Shown here: positions 28,838 through 37,432 of the stretch, piece by piece
How positions within the stretch are numbered: position 1 is the first letter of the stretch
Layout of the letters: each line of letters begins with the position of its first letter
Made by a program: the position numbers and the translations under genes
Notes under the pieces: generated by a model
The model's database searches: none
The model's input: only the letters and a program-made list of their open reading frames with translations
Told to the model about the DNA's origin: nothing
NCBI RefSeq assembly: GCF_014303735.1
Contig: NZ_CP060296.1
Span: 2,305,501 to 2,369,500, forward strand
Direction: 5' to 3'
Source: Variovorax sp. PAMC28562
GTDB lineage: Bacteria > Pseudomonadota > Gammaproteobacteria > Burkholderiales > Burkholderiaceae_C
Length of the DNA stretch: 64,000 bases

Positions 28838-29824
28838 TCAGGCTCCGGTGGCCATGGGAACGAAGGGATGCACCTGCTTCCAGTGCCGCGCGATGTCGAC
28901 GCGTCGGCAAATCCATACGCGCTCGTGACCTTGCACGTAGTCGAGAAAACGCTTGAGCGAGCCGATGCGGCCGGGCTTGCCGAGCACGCGGCAATGCATG
29001 CCGATGCTCATCATCTTCGGTGCTTCCTCGCCTTCGGCATAGAGCGCATCGAAGCTGTCTTTCAGGTAGTTGAAGAAGTGGTCGCCGGTGTTGAAGCCCT
29101 GCGCCTGCACGAAGCGCATGTCGTTGCAGTCGAGCGAATAAGGCACCACCAGGTGTGGCACCACGCTGCCGTCGGTTTTGGTCATCTGCGTATAGAACGG
29201 CAGGTCGTCTCCGTAGTAGTCGCTGTCGTACTCGTAGCTGCCCTGGTCGACGACAAGACGGCGCGTGTTGGGGCTGTCGCGGCCGGTGTACCAGCCGACC
29301 GGCCATTGCCCGCCCGTCATGTCGCGGATCACCTGGGTTCCGATGTCGATGTGACGCTTCTCTGTGGCGATCGGCAGGTTCTGGTAATGAATCCAGCGCA
29401 GTCCGTGGTTGGCGATTTCGTAGCCGTTCTTCATGAAGGCGTCGAGCAGCTCGGGGTAGCGCTGCAGCGCCATGCCGACGCCGAACACCGTCATCGGCAG
29501 GCCACGCGATTCGAACTCGCGCAGGATGCGCCAGACACCGGCGCGCGAGCCGTACTCGTACATCGACTCCATCGTCATGTGGCGGTTTTCGTAGGCCTGC
29601 GCGGTGACCAGTTCCGACAGAAACGTCTCCGAGGTCGCGTCGCCGTGCAGCGGATTGTTCTCGCCGCCTTCTTCGTAGTTCAAGACGAACTGCAATGCGA
29701 TCTTGGCCTGGCCCGGCCATTGCGCGTGCGGCGGGTTGCGGCCATAGCCGACCATGTCGCGCGGGTAGACCGCGGGCTGGCGGTCTTGTTCGTTGTCCTG
29801 GCGTTTGTCTTGGGTGGGGGTCAT
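28838..29824 (-). CDS. puuE: Allantoinase PuuE (polysaccharide-deacetylase fold)
   Basis: 328 residues from ATG 29824. The NodB-like fold and the PuuE signatures YPRDMVGYGRNPPHAQWPGQAKIALQFVLNYEEGGE, SRAGVWRILREFE, NHGLRWIHYQ and GRIGSLKRFLDYVQ are clear. PuuE opens the hydantoin ring of allantoin to allantoate and, unlike the AllB allantoinase, belongs to the carbohydrate esterase 4 group. It lies between the GntR gene (23 bp upstream) and uraD-allC (1 bp downstream), so regulator, puuE, uraD-allC and the M20 gene form one operon. Confidence 0.95.
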   Translation of the reverse strand: MTPTQDKRQDNEQDRQPAVYPRDMVGYGRNPPHAQWPGQAKIALQFVLNYEEGGENNPLHGDATSETFLSELVTAQAYENRHMTMESMYEYGSRAGVWRILREFESRGLPMTVFGVGMALQRYPELLDAFMKNGYEIANHGLRWIHYQNLPIATEKRHIDIGTQVIRDMTGGQWPVGWYTGRDSPNTRRLVVDQGSYEYDSDYYGDDLPFYTQMTKTDGSVVPHLVVPYSLDCNDMRFVQAQGFNTGDHFFNYLKDSFDALYAEGEEAPKMMSIGMHCRVLGKPGRIGSLKRFLDYVQGHERVWICRRVDIARHWKQVHPFVPMATGA

Positions 29825-29846
29825 GTGTGGCTCCGGTGGCGGGGTC

Positions 29847-30527
29847 TCAGGACAGCGCCAGAGTGATGTCGTGGGTCGGGACTTTCCGGTCGAAAACGAG
29901 ATGGGCCTCGACATGCTCTAGGTGTTCGGCCATGAGGCGGACGGCACGCTCTTCGTCCTTGGCGGCCAACGCCTTCACGATATCGGCGTGCTCGTCGTTG
30001 GAGTGCTCGGCAGCGCTGGTGGTCTGGTACATCAGCGTAATGAGCGCGCAGCGCGAGATCAGCTCGCCGAGCATCTGCGCCAGCACCTTGTTGCCCATGA
30101 GCTCGGCCATGCGCACATGAAAGTCGCCGAGCAGCTCGGTGCGGTCGGAGATGTCTTCGCCCGCGACTGCTGCCTTTTCAAGCGCGACGTGCTCGCGCAG
30201 CGCCTTGATCTTGGCGGGGGTCACGTTCTGCACGAACTCGCGCGTCATCGCGGTCTCCAGCATGCGGCGCACTGCGAAAACCTGGCGCGCTTCGTCGACC
30301 GCCGGCGCTGCGACGAAGGCGCCGCGTGCCGGTTCGAGCCGGATCAGCCGATTCTGCGAAAGCTGGAACAAAGCCTGCCTCACCAGCGTGCGCGAAACGC
30401 CGAAGTGGTCGGCCAGTTTTTGTTCGGCCAACTTGCTGCCGGGCTGCAGACGGTGCTCCACTATGGCTTTGGTAAGCGCATCGACGATGGCGCGAGTGCT
30501 CGACAGGGTGGCGGGGGCAGCATCCAT
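29847..30527 (-). CDS. GntR family transcription regulator (FCD domain) of the purine cluster
   Basis: 226 residues from ATG 30527. The N-terminal winged helix (GSKLAEQKLADHFGVSRTLVRQALFQLSQNRLIRLEPARGAFVA, ~31-74) is of GntR type, and the C-terminal FCD ligand domain has the metal-binding pattern around DFHVRMAELMGN and the final NDEHADIVKALAAKDEERAVRLMAEHLEHVE. It heads the puuE/uraD-allC operon and is divergent from the HIU hydrolase gene, with a TGTATACA site in the 80 bp between. Autoregulation and control of the other TGTATACA promoters is the simplest reading; the effector is probably an allantoin-pathway metabolite. Confidence 0.9.
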   Translation of the reverse strand: MDAAPATLSSTRAIVDALTKAIVEHRLQPGSKLAEQKLADHFGVSRTLVRQALFQLSQNRLIRLEPARGAFVAAPAVDEARQVFAVRRMLETAMTREFVQNVTPAKIKALREHVALEKAAVAGEDISDRTELLGDFHVRMAELMGNKVLAQMLGELISRCALITLMYQTTSAAEHSNDEHADIVKALAAKDEERAVRLMAEHLEHVEAHLVFDRKVPTHDITLALS

Positions 30528-30557
30528 GTTTTTGATGATAGACCCAAAGCCAGTAAC

Positions 30558-30565
30558 TGTATACA
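30558..30565. promoter_or_regulatory. TGTATACA palindrome in the GntR/HIU hydrolase divergent promoter
   Basis: A perfect palindrome 30 bp upstream of the GntR start and 42 bp upstream of the HIU hydrolase start, placed to control both directions. It shares TGTATACACTT with the site upstream of puuD. Confidence 0.65.
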
Positions 30566-30607
30566 CTTTTGTCCACCGAATGAAGCGACACAAATGAAGG
30601 GGCACTC

Positions 30608-30958
30608 ATGGGCTTGAGCACACACGTACTGGACACGATGCATGGCAGCCCTGCCGCCGGCATGTCGGTCGCGCTGTACACCACCGAGGGCGACACCGCC
30701 ACGCTGGTGCGGCGCTTCACCCTCAATGCCGATGGCCGCAGCGATGGCCCGCTCTACGACAACGACACCATCAAGGTCGGCACCTACCGGCTGGTGTTCG
30801 ACGTGGCGGGCTACTTCAAAACGCTCGGGGTGAAGCTGCCCGAGCCCAACTTCCTGAACCGCGTGTCGCTCGACTTCGGCGTGGCGCATACCGATCAGCA
30901 CTACCACGTGCCGCTGCTGGTCAGCCCCTGGGGCTACTCGACCTACCGCGGTTCCTGA
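30608..30958 (+). CDS. hiuH: 5-hydroxyisourate hydrolase (transthyretin-related protein)
   Basis: 116 residues, the usual length for the cytosolic enzyme without a signal peptide. The N-terminal LSTHVLDTMHGSPAAGM, the conserved internal FTLNADGRSDGPL and the family signature YRGS at the very C-terminus are all present. His6, the arginine of the middle segment, the HYHVPLL histidines and the terminal serine correspond to the active site. It hydrolyses 5-hydroxyisourate, the product of urate hydroxylase PuuD, to OHCU, which the UraD domain then decarboxylates. It is divergent from the GntR gene, with the TGTATACA site in between. Confidence 0.96.
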   Translation: MGLSTHVLDTMHGSPAAGMSVALYTTEGDTATLVRRFTLNADGRSDGPLYDNDTIKVGTYRLVFDVAGYFKTLGVKLPEPNFLNRVSLDFGVAHTDQHYHVPLLVSPWGYSTYRGS

Positions 30959-30985
30959 TCGATGACGCCGATGCGCCTGTGGCGT

Positions 30986-31534
30986 CTAGAGCTGTCCTTC
31001 GGTGAGCGTGTCGAGCTGGAAATGGCCGCCGCGGTCCCACAGCCAGGTGTCGGTCCATGTGACCTTGCCCATGCGTGCGGCGGCCGGAAAAGGCGAGGCC
31101 TCGAGCACGGTGCGTTCGATCTCGGCGATGACTTCGGGCGCATGGGTCGGCGCACGCATCCAGTGCATCGAAATGACCTTGCCGTTGACATCGAGGTTGA
31201 CCTGCAAGGTGCCGACCGCGTAGAGCATCGGCGGCAGCTTGCCGTCGTAGATGCGGTCCTTGTTGCCGTCGTAGATGTGACGCGCGGCGTCCTTCCGATA
31301 GTCGCGCGGCGTCGCGGCGGCCGAAGGGCGAGGGATCTTTCCTGCCGTGCTGTCCGCAGCGGCGCGACTGAGTTGGCCCGGCACCGGCGAAGTGATGGGT
31401 GCGGTCGGGTTCGTGCTGCCGCAGCCGACCAGCCAGATGGTTCCGACGAGGGCAGTTGCGAAACCAAGATTGCGGGACATCGCCCGACGCAGAAAAGTGG
31501 GCGAGCCGGGAGGCGAGAGGGACTGGAAGTTCAT
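30986..31534 (-). CDS. Lipoprotein with TonB-C-like domain
   Basis: 182 residues from ATG 31534; ATG 31480 (MSRNLGFATALVGTIWLVGC) is a good alternative that starts right at a lipoprotein signal with lipobox LVGC. The mature part has a Pro/Ser/Ala-rich linker and a C-terminal domain (LQVNLDVNGKVISMHWMRAPTHAPEVIAEIERTVLEASPFPAA) that resembles the TonB C-terminal fold. The WTDTWLWDRGGHFQLDTLTEGQL tail is typical of a betaproteobacterial family of such lipoproteins. The role is unknown; it interrupts the plus-strand purine genes and is convergent with the HIU hydrolase gene. Confidence 0.7.
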   Translation of the reverse strand: MNFQSLSPPGSPTFLRRAMSRNLGFATALVGTIWLVGCGSTNPTAPITSPVPGQLSRAAADSTAGKIPRPSAAATPRDYRKDAARHIYDGNKDRIYDGKLPPMLYAVGTLQVNLDVNGKVISMHWMRAPTHAPEVIAEIERTVLEASPFPAAARMGKVTWTDTWLWDRGGHFQLDTLTEGQL

Positions 31535-31595
31535 CGGCGGATTTATACCGTGGACGGCAGCACGAACCCGTCGGGCGCGCTGCGCATTGGCAACC

Positions 31596-31600
31596 GGAGG
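31596..31600 (+). promoter_or_regulatory. Ribosome binding site that sets a TTG start for xdhC
   Basis: GGAGG ends eight bases before TTG 31609, and no ATG or GTG fits the XdhC N-terminus, so this site decides the start. Confidence 0.7.
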
Positions 31601-31608
31601 TTTCCGTT

Positions 31609-32415
31609 TTGATCGGCGCCGTCGACGAACTGCTGGCGCGCCTCGCGCACGAAAACGCTGTGCTGGTGCGCGTGACATCGACGCAAGGGTCGGCCCCTCG
31701 CGAGGCCGGCACCTGGATGGCGGTGTGGGCAAATGGCCTCACCGGCACCATCGGCGGCGGGCAACTCGAGTTCCAGGCGACCGAAGAAGCGCGCGCCGTG
31801 CTGGCCGGCGCGCCACCCATCGACGGCGTGCGGCGCTACCCGCTCGGTCCGAGCCTGGGGCAGTGCTGTGGGGGCGTGATGTTCCTGAGCTACCAGGTGA
31901 TTGGCGTCGACGATGCGCCGGCGCTCAGGCGCGAGCTGGTCGCGCATTTACCGCCGGTCGCATTGTTCGGTGGCGGCCACGTCGGTGCCGCGCTCGGGCG
32001 GTTGCTCGCGACGCTGCCGTTTTCGGTGCGCTGGATCGACAGCCGGGACGGCGTGTTTCCAGCGGCGCTGCCCGCGCAGATCGATGCCGAACATTCCGAG
32101 CCCGTGCAAGACGCCGTGGCCCAGCTGGCGCCCAACTCGCGCGTCCTCATCATGAGCTTCAGCCATGCCGAAGACCTCGACATCGTCATCGCGTGCCTGA
32201 AGCGCGTGCGGGAGCGCAACGATCTGCCGTACGTCGGCCTGATCGGCAGCAAGACGAAGTGGGCGACCTTCAGGCACCGGCTCGAAGCGCGCGGTTTCAC
32301 CGATGCGGAGATGGACCGCATCACCTGCCCGATCGGCACGCCCGGCATTCACGGCAAGGAGCCTGAGGTGATCGCTGTGGCGGTGGCGGCACAGTTGTTG
32401 CAATCCATGGGCTGA
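31609..32415 (+). CDS. xdhC: Xanthine dehydrogenase accessory protein XdhC
   Basis: 268 residues from TTG 31609. The N-terminal XdhC/CoxI domain includes VRVTSTQGSAPREAGTWMAVW, GTIGGGQLEFQA and GQCCGGVMFL, with the conserved cysteines implicated in molybdenum cofactor handling. A Rossmann-like C-terminal domain begins VALFGGGHVGAALGRLL and ends in GLIGSKTKWATFRHRLEARGF. XdhC inserts sulfurated molybdenum cofactor into xanthine dehydrogenase. The xdhA and xdhB structural genes are not in this window, which is unusual since the three are commonly clustered. puuD follows 177 bp downstream on the same strand with its own palindrome. Confidence 0.93.
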   Translation: MIGAVDELLARLAHENAVLVRVTSTQGSAPREAGTWMAVWANGLTGTIGGGQLEFQATEEARAVLAGAPPIDGVRRYPLGPSLGQCCGGVMFLSYQVIGVDDAPALRRELVAHLPPVALFGGGHVGAALGRLLATLPFSVRWIDSRDGVFPAALPAQIDAEHSEPVQDAVAQLAPNSRVLIMSFSHAEDLDIVIACLKRVRERNDLPYVGLIGSKTKWATFRHRLEARGFTDAEMDRITCPIGTPGIHGKEPEVIAVAVAAQLLQSMG

Positions 32416-32460
32416 CGCCGGAGGAGGGGCCTCAAAAACAACGCCAATGGCGTCTTAAAC

Positions 32461-32470
32461 GTGTATACAC
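32461..32470. promoter_or_regulatory. GTGTATACAC palindrome upstream of puuD
   Basis: A perfect 10 bp palindrome 122 bp before the puuD start. The core TGTATACA is identical to the two other purine-cluster sites. Confidence 0.6.
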
Positions 32471-32592
32471 TTCAGTTCACAACAAGCCGCAGCGGAGCGA
32501 GTTTCCTCCACGGAACTGCGTTCGCGGCACTCTCTCTGCTTACAGTCCCCGCGGTGGTGAGCAGGCCAGAACCATTCCGGGGTTGAGCGCAA

Positions 32593-33798
32593 ATGGAAAG
32601 TTATTACCTCGACTGGGCCAACCTGCTGCTGCGTTGGGTCCACGTCATCACCGCCGTCGCATGGATCGGTGCCTCGTTCTACTTCGTGATGCTGGACAAC
32701 AGCCTAGAAAAGCCGCAAGACAACGAGTCGCTCGCCAAGGGCGTGAGCGGCGAGCAGTGGGCGGTGCACGGCGGCGGCTTCTACAACATGCAGAAGTACG
32801 GCCTCGCACCCAAGGTGCTGCCCGACCATCTGCACTGGTCGTACTGGGAGAGCTACTCGACTTGGCTCACGGGCTTCGCGCTCTTCACCATGTCGTACCT
32901 CTGGAATGCCAGCACGTACCTCATCGACAAGAGCAAGATGGACTGGCAGCCCGGTGCCGCCATTGCAGTGGCGCTGGCCTTCTTCGTCGTGTTCTGGATG
33001 GTCTACGACGGCATCTGCCAGTTGTTCGGCAAGGGCAAGCACGGCGACACGGCCGTCGGCTTGCTGATCGCGGTCTTCATCGCTTTTGCTACGTGGTTGG
33101 CATGCCATTGGTTCGCGGGCCGCGCGGCGTTTTTGCTGGTCGGCGCCATGATGGCCACGACGATGAGCGGCAACGTGTTCTTCTGGATCATTCCGGGCCA
33201 GCGCAAGAACGTTGCGGCGCTGCGCGAAGGTAGGCCTATCGACCCCGCGCACGGTGTGCGTGGCAAACAGCGCAGCGTGCACAACACCTACTTCACGTTG
33301 CCGGTGCTGTTCGCGATGCTGAGCAACCACTACAGCTTCACCTACACGCACAAGTACAACTGGATCGTGCTGCTGCTCATCATGCTGGGCGGCGCGGCCA
33401 TTCGCCAGTTCTTCGTGGTGCGGCATCGTTTCAAGCTGGGCAATGCGCGCAATCCGATCGGGTATGCGATGGTCGGCGTCGTGGTGCTCGGCCTGACGAT
33501 CGTCTGGATGAAGCCGGAGCCGGTGGCTGCTCCGGTGGCGGGCGCGGCAACGCAAGTCGTCGCCTTCGGCGAAGTCCAGAAGGTGCTGGAGCAGCGCTGC
33601 TATGCATGTCACGGTGCCGCCATGCAAATGAAGAACGTGCGTCTGGATTCACCCGAGCTCGTAGCGCAGCATGCGCAAAACGTCTACCAGCAGGTCGTGG
33701 TGACGAAGATCATGCCGATGAACAACGCGACCGGCATCACCGATGCGGAGCGGGCGCTGATCGGGCGCTGGTTCGAGGCGGGGGCCAAAACCCAGTAA
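32593..33798 (+). CDS. puuD: Membrane-bound urate hydroxylase PuuD with cytochrome c domain
   Basis: 401 residues. Residues ~1-310 have about eight membrane helices and the PuuD signature regions LDWANLLLRWVHVITAVAWIGASFYFVMLDN, GGGFYNMQKYGLAPKVLPDHLHWSYWESY, GNVFFWIIPGQ and HNTYFTLPVLFAMLSNHY. The C-terminal ~80 residues are a c-type cytochrome with CYACH at 336-340 as heme site and a later methionine (KIMPMNN) as possible axial ligand. PuuD oxidises urate to 5-hydroxyisourate and passes electrons to the respiratory chain, in place of soluble uricase. HiuH and UraD continue the pathway. Confidence 0.94.
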   Translation: MESYYLDWANLLLRWVHVITAVAWIGASFYFVMLDNSLEKPQDNESLAKGVSGEQWAVHGGGFYNMQKYGLAPKVLPDHLHWSYWESYSTWLTGFALFTMSYLWNASTYLIDKSKMDWQPGAAIAVALAFFVVFWMVYDGICQLFGKGKHGDTAVGLLIAVFIAFATWLACHWFAGRAAFLLVGAMMATTMSGNVFFWIIPGQRKNVAALREGRPIDPAHGVRGKQRSVHNTYFTLPVLFAMLSNHYSFTYTHKYNWIVLLLIMLGGAAIRQFFVVRHRFKLGNARNPIGYAMVGVVVLGLTIVWMKPEPVAAPVAGAATQVVAFGEVQKVLEQRCYACHGAAMQMKNVRLDSPELVAQHAQNVYQQVVVTKIMPMNNATGITDAERALIGRWFEAGAKTQ

Positions 33799-33840
33799 GG
33801 CCTGGCCCGGCGAGTCCCGGTCGGATCGAGCAGCGCAGCA

Positions 33841-33860
33841 GCGCGGTAATGCAACCGCGC
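33841..33860. terminator. GC-rich hairpin between convergent puuD and matB
   Basis: GCGCGGT and ACCGCGC form a perfect 7 bp stem around a 6-base loop. There is no clear run of T residues, so it is a weak terminator candidate. The adjacent bases contain a direct repeat of GGTATTGC. Confidence 0.35.
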
Positions 33861-33924
33861 GGTATTGCGGTATTGCGCTAGCGCGGCCACCCAGCCGCCA
33901 GATACGATCCGCGCCCCCGTTGCT

Positions 33925-35454
33925 TCAGGCAAACAGTGCGGCGTACTGTTCCCGCAGCAGCTTCTTCTGCACCTTGCCCATCGCATTGCGTGGCAATTCG
34001 CCGACGACGAAGCACTGCTTCGGTATCTTGAAGTTGGCCAGCTTCGACTTCAACTCGGCCAGGATCTTTTGCGGATCGGGCGCCGTGCCCGGCTTGGCAA
34101 TCACCAGTGCCACACCCACTTCGCCGAAGTCCTTGTGGGGCACGCCGACCACGGCGCTTTCGGCCACGCCGGGCATCTCGTTGATGCTGCCCTCGATCTC
34201 GGCCGGATACACGTTGTAGCCGCCGCTGATGATCAAATCCTTGCTGCGGCCGACGATGGTTACGTAGCCACGCGCATCCACCACGCCGACGTCGCCGGTC
34301 TTGAAGAACCCGTCCTCGGTGAACTCCTCTTTGGTTTTCTCGGGCATGCGCCAGTAGCCGGCGAAGACGTTCGGGCCCTGGACCTCGATGCCGCCGATCT
34401 CTCCCACCGGCAGCGACTCTTGACCCTCGCCGCGTACTCGCAGCGACACACCGGGCAAGGGGAAGCCGACCGTGCCGCCGCGCCGCTCATCGCCGTGCGG
34501 TTCTTCATACGGGTTGGACGTCAGCATGGCGGTCTCGCTCATGCCGTAGCGCTCCAGGATCGTGTGGCCGGTGCGTTCGTTCCACTCGTTGAAGGTCTCG
34601 ATCAGCAGCGGTGCCGAACCGGCGATGAAGAGCCGCATGTTTCTGCAGGCCTCGCGTGTCAGGCCGGGCTCGGCCAGCAGACGCACATACAACGTGGGGA
34701 CGCCCATGAAGACCGTCGCTTCGGGCAGCTTGCTGACGACCCGCTTGGGGTCGAACTTCGCCAGCCAGATCATCTTGCTGCCGTTGATCAGCGCGCCATG
34801 CAATGCCACGAAAAGCCCATGGACGTGAAAGATCGGCAGCGCGTGAATCAGCACGTCGCCGGGCTTCCAGCCCCAGTATTTTTTCAGCACCTGCGCGTTG
34901 CTCAGCAGGTTGCCGTGCGACAGCATCGCGCCCTTGCTGCGGCCCGTGGTGCCGCTGGTGTAGAGGATCGCGGCCAGGTCATCGGTCGTCTTGACTGCGA
35001 CCTGGTGCCGGTCGCTGCAGTGCGCGGCGCGCTCCAGCCAGGTGCCGCTGCGGTCGTCACCCAGCGTGAAGACGTGCGGCACACCGGCCTCGGCGGCGAG
35101 CTCGCCGACCCAGCCGATATTCTGCGGGCTGCACACCACGACACTCGGCTCGGCATTGCCGATGAAATACGCCATTTCTCCGCGCTGGTAGGCCGTGTTC
35201 AGTGGCAGGAAGACATAGCCGGCGCGCAGCGTTGCCAGGTAGAGCAATGCCGCTTCAACGGATTTTTCGACCTGTACCGCAACGCGTGCGCCCTTCGGCA
35301 GCTTGAGCGACACCAGCAGGTTGGCCATCATCGCGGTGGCCCTTTCGATGTCCTGCCACGTGTAGTTCAGCGCGTGCTCGGTCTCGATGGCAACGCCGGC
35401 AAGGTCAGCTGGAAATGCCGCGCGCAGGGCAGAAAAAAGATTGTCGTTTTGCAT
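33925..35454 (-). CDS. matB: Malonyl-CoA synthetase MatB
   Basis: 509 residues from ATG 35454. This adenylate-forming enzyme joins malonate to CoA. YTSGTTGRSKGA at 165-176 is the ATP-binding loop, with FHVHGLFVALHGAL and ERYGMSETAMLTSNPY typical of MatB. TGDVGVVDARGYVTIVGRSKDLIISGGYNVYP is the hinge region and NAMGKVQKKLLR carries the catalytic lysine. It is the last gene of the malonate operon, 24 bp after the TRAP large subunit. An ATG four codons upstream (35466) is also possible. Confidence 0.92.
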   Translation of the reverse strand: MQNDNLFSALRAAFPADLAGVAIETEHALNYTWQDIERATAMMANLLVSLKLPKGARVAVQVEKSVEAALLYLATLRAGYVFLPLNTAYQRGEMAYFIGNAEPSVVVCSPQNIGWVGELAAEAGVPHVFTLGDDRSGTWLERAAHCSDRHQVAVKTTDDLAAILYTSGTTGRSKGAMLSHGNLLSNAQVLKKYWGWKPGDVLIHALPIFHVHGLFVALHGALINGSKMIWLAKFDPKRVVSKLPEATVFMGVPTLYVRLLAEPGLTREACRNMRLFIAGSAPLLIETFNEWNERTGHTILERYGMSETAMLTSNPYEEPHGDERRGGTVGFPLPGVSLRVRGEGQESLPVGEIGGIEVQGPNVFAGYWRMPEKTKEEFTEDGFFKTGDVGVVDARGYVTIVGRSKDLIISGGYNVYPAEIEGSINEMPGVAESAVVGVPHKDFGEVGVALVIAKPGTAPDPQKILAELKSKLANFKIPKQCFVVGELPRNAMGKVQKKLLREQYAALFA

Positions 35455-35477
35455 GGCTCGAATCATTGGGAAGGCAA

Positions 35478-36839
35478 TCAGGACTTGGCCGCGATGGCGC
35501 CCATCACGGCATCCGGTAGCGCGGTGGCGATGCCGGGGAACACGCAGATCAGCACCACGGCCAGCAGCATCAACAGCACGAATGGCAGCACGCCCCAGAT
35601 GATTTCATTCAGGGGAATATCGGGCGCGATGTTCTTGATGACAAAGATGTTCAGGCCTACCGGCGGATGAATCAGCCCGGTCTCCATCACGATGGTCATC
35701 AGCACGCCGAACCAGATCAAGTCGAAGCCGGCAGCTCTCAGCGGCGGCAGGATGATCGGCGCCGTCATCAGGATGATGCTGACCGGCGGCAAAAAGAAAC
35801 CCAGCAAGATCACCATCACGAGGACGGTGGCCAGCAGCACCCAGCGCGACAGGTGCATGCCGACCACCCACTCGGCCGTCGACTGGCTGATGTGCAGATA
35901 GCTCATCACGTAAGAGAACAGCAGCGACATGCCGATGATCAGCATCAGCATCGACGACTCCTTGAGCGTGGCGGTGAGGATCGGTGCCACGTCGCGCGGC
36001 CGCCAGACGCCGTAGATCACGGCGATCAGCAGCAGCGCCAGCACAGCCCCCAGCCCGGCTGTCTCGCTCGGCGTGGCGAAGCCGCCGTACAGGGCGACCA
36101 TCACGCCAATCAGCAGGAGCACGAAAGGGACGACGCGCGGAAGCATCTCGAACTTCTGCCGCGTGCTGAAGGTCTCGTGCTCCAGCAGCGCCGACGCCGT
36201 GCCCGAGCGCGTGTACTCGGCCTCTGCCAGCCGGTACTCCTTGCGGTAACGCAGCACGGCGTAAACGGCGAACAAAGCCACCAGCAGCACGCCCGGAAAG
36301 ATGCCCGCCAGGAACAGTCGACCCAGCGATTGTTCGGCCGCCACGGCGTAGAGAATCATCGTCACCGAAGGCGGCAAGAGGATGCCCAACGTGCCGCCCG
36401 CCGCGATGATGCCGGCGGCGAAGCCGGGCGAATAACCGCGCCGGCGCATTTCCGGAATGCCCGCGCTGCCGATGGCCGAGCAGGTCGCCGGGCTGGAGCC
36501 GGCCATCGCTGCGAACAGCGCACAGGCGAACACGTTGGCAATGCCCAGCCCGCCGGGGATGCGGCCCATCCAGACATGCATCGCGGCATACAGGTCCTGG
36601 CCTGCGCGCGATCTGCCGATGGCGGCGCCCTTCAGGATGAACAGCGGAATCGACAGCAACGTGACGCTGGCCATTTCTTCATAGACGTTTTGCGTGACCG
36701 TATTGAGGGCCGACGCAGGCATGAACAGGTACATGAACAGCACGGCGACGCTGCCCAGCGCGAAAGAAATCGGCGCACCGGAGAACATGAACAGCAGCGT
36801 CATGCCGCCGAAAAAAAGACCTATTCCGAGCATGCTCAT
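35478..36839 (-). CDS. matM: TRAP transporter large permease (DctM type), malonate system
   Basis: 453 residues with about twelve membrane segments. Family hallmarks are FMFSGAPISFALGSVAVLFM at the N-terminus, AMAGSSPATCSAIGSAGIPEMRRRGY, GIIAAGGTLGILLPPSVTMILYAV and TGLIHPPVGLNIFVIKNIAP near the end. It is the ion-coupled channel subunit of a tripartite ATP-independent transporter. Its ATG overlaps the TGA of the small permease gene (ATGA). The position between the malonyl-CoA decarboxylase and MatB genes identifies malonate as the likely substrate. Confidence 0.92.
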   Translation of the reverse strand: MSMLGIGLFFGGMTLLFMFSGAPISFALGSVAVLFMYLFMPASALNTVTQNVYEEMASVTLLSIPLFILKGAAIGRSRAGQDLYAAMHVWMGRIPGGLGIANVFACALFAAMAGSSPATCSAIGSAGIPEMRRRGYSPGFAAGIIAAGGTLGILLPPSVTMILYAVAAEQSLGRLFLAGIFPGVLLVALFAVYAVLRYRKEYRLAEAEYTRSGTASALLEHETFSTRQKFEMLPRVVPFVLLLIGVMVALYGGFATPSETAGLGAVLALLLIAVIYGVWRPRDVAPILTATLKESSMLMLIIGMSLLFSYVMSYLHISQSTAEWVVGMHLSRWVLLATVLVMVILLGFFLPPVSIILMTAPIILPPLRAAGFDLIWFGVLMTIVMETGLIHPPVGLNIFVIKNIAPDIPLNEIIWGVLPFVLLMLLAVVLICVFPGIATALPDAVMGAIAAKS

Positions 36840-37432
36840 GACCTCACTCCGTCGGACGATTTGGTCAGCGCATTGAGTCGGGCACTGAACTGCACCAGCA
36901 GTTGCAGGCCGAGCAGGGTCATGCCCGCGGCCATGATGCCGTAGGGAATCGTCAGCGGGGGCGCCCAGGACGAGGACGTGGTCTGTTGCTCGACCCAAGC
37001 CTCATGGAACAGCGCCCAGGACTTCCAGGAAAAAAACGCACAGAAAAGCAGGCTCATCAAATCGACCAGCATCAGGCGCCACTTGTCGAGGGATTGGGGT
37101 AGCCAGCCGGCCACGGCTTCGATGCCGATATGGCCACGCAGCGACTGCACATAGGCCGCGCAAAGAAAAGTGGCTGCAACCAGGCAGAACACCGCCGCCT
37201 CGTCCTGCCAGTCGGTCGAAGCCTGCATGACATAGCGCGAGACCACGCTGTAGGTCAGTACCAGCGCGGCCAGCAGCAGGGTCACCATGCCCAGGATGAC
37301 CATGGCGCGATTGACCCACAGCAGCGCGCGAGCCAACGGCTGCAACGCACGCGGCGTGAACGGATCGATCTGAACAGCGACACGTGGCAATGCCGTGCCG
37401 TCGACGGCAGGCGGAATGAACTCGTGGCTCAT
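36836..37432 (-). CDS. matQ: TRAP transporter small permease (DctQ type), malonate system
   Basis: 198 residues with four membrane helices, typical for DctQ. The conserved segment LTYSVVSRYVMQASTDWQDEAAVFCLVAATFLCAAYVQSLRGHIGIE is present. The N-terminal ~45 residues are a soluble extension. Its start overlaps the TGA of the substrate-binding gene (ATGA), and its stop overlaps the start of the large permease. Confidence 0.88.
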   Translation of the reverse strand: MSHEFIPPAVDGTALPRVAVQIDPFTPRALQPLARALLWVNRAMVILGMVTLLLAALVLTYSVVSRYVMQASTDWQDEAAVFCLVAATFLCAAYVQSLRGHIGIEAVAGWLPQSLDKWRLMLVDLMSLLFCAFFSWKSWALFHEAWVEQQTTSSSWAPPLTIPYGIMAAGMTLLGLQLLVQFSARLNALTKSSDGVRS

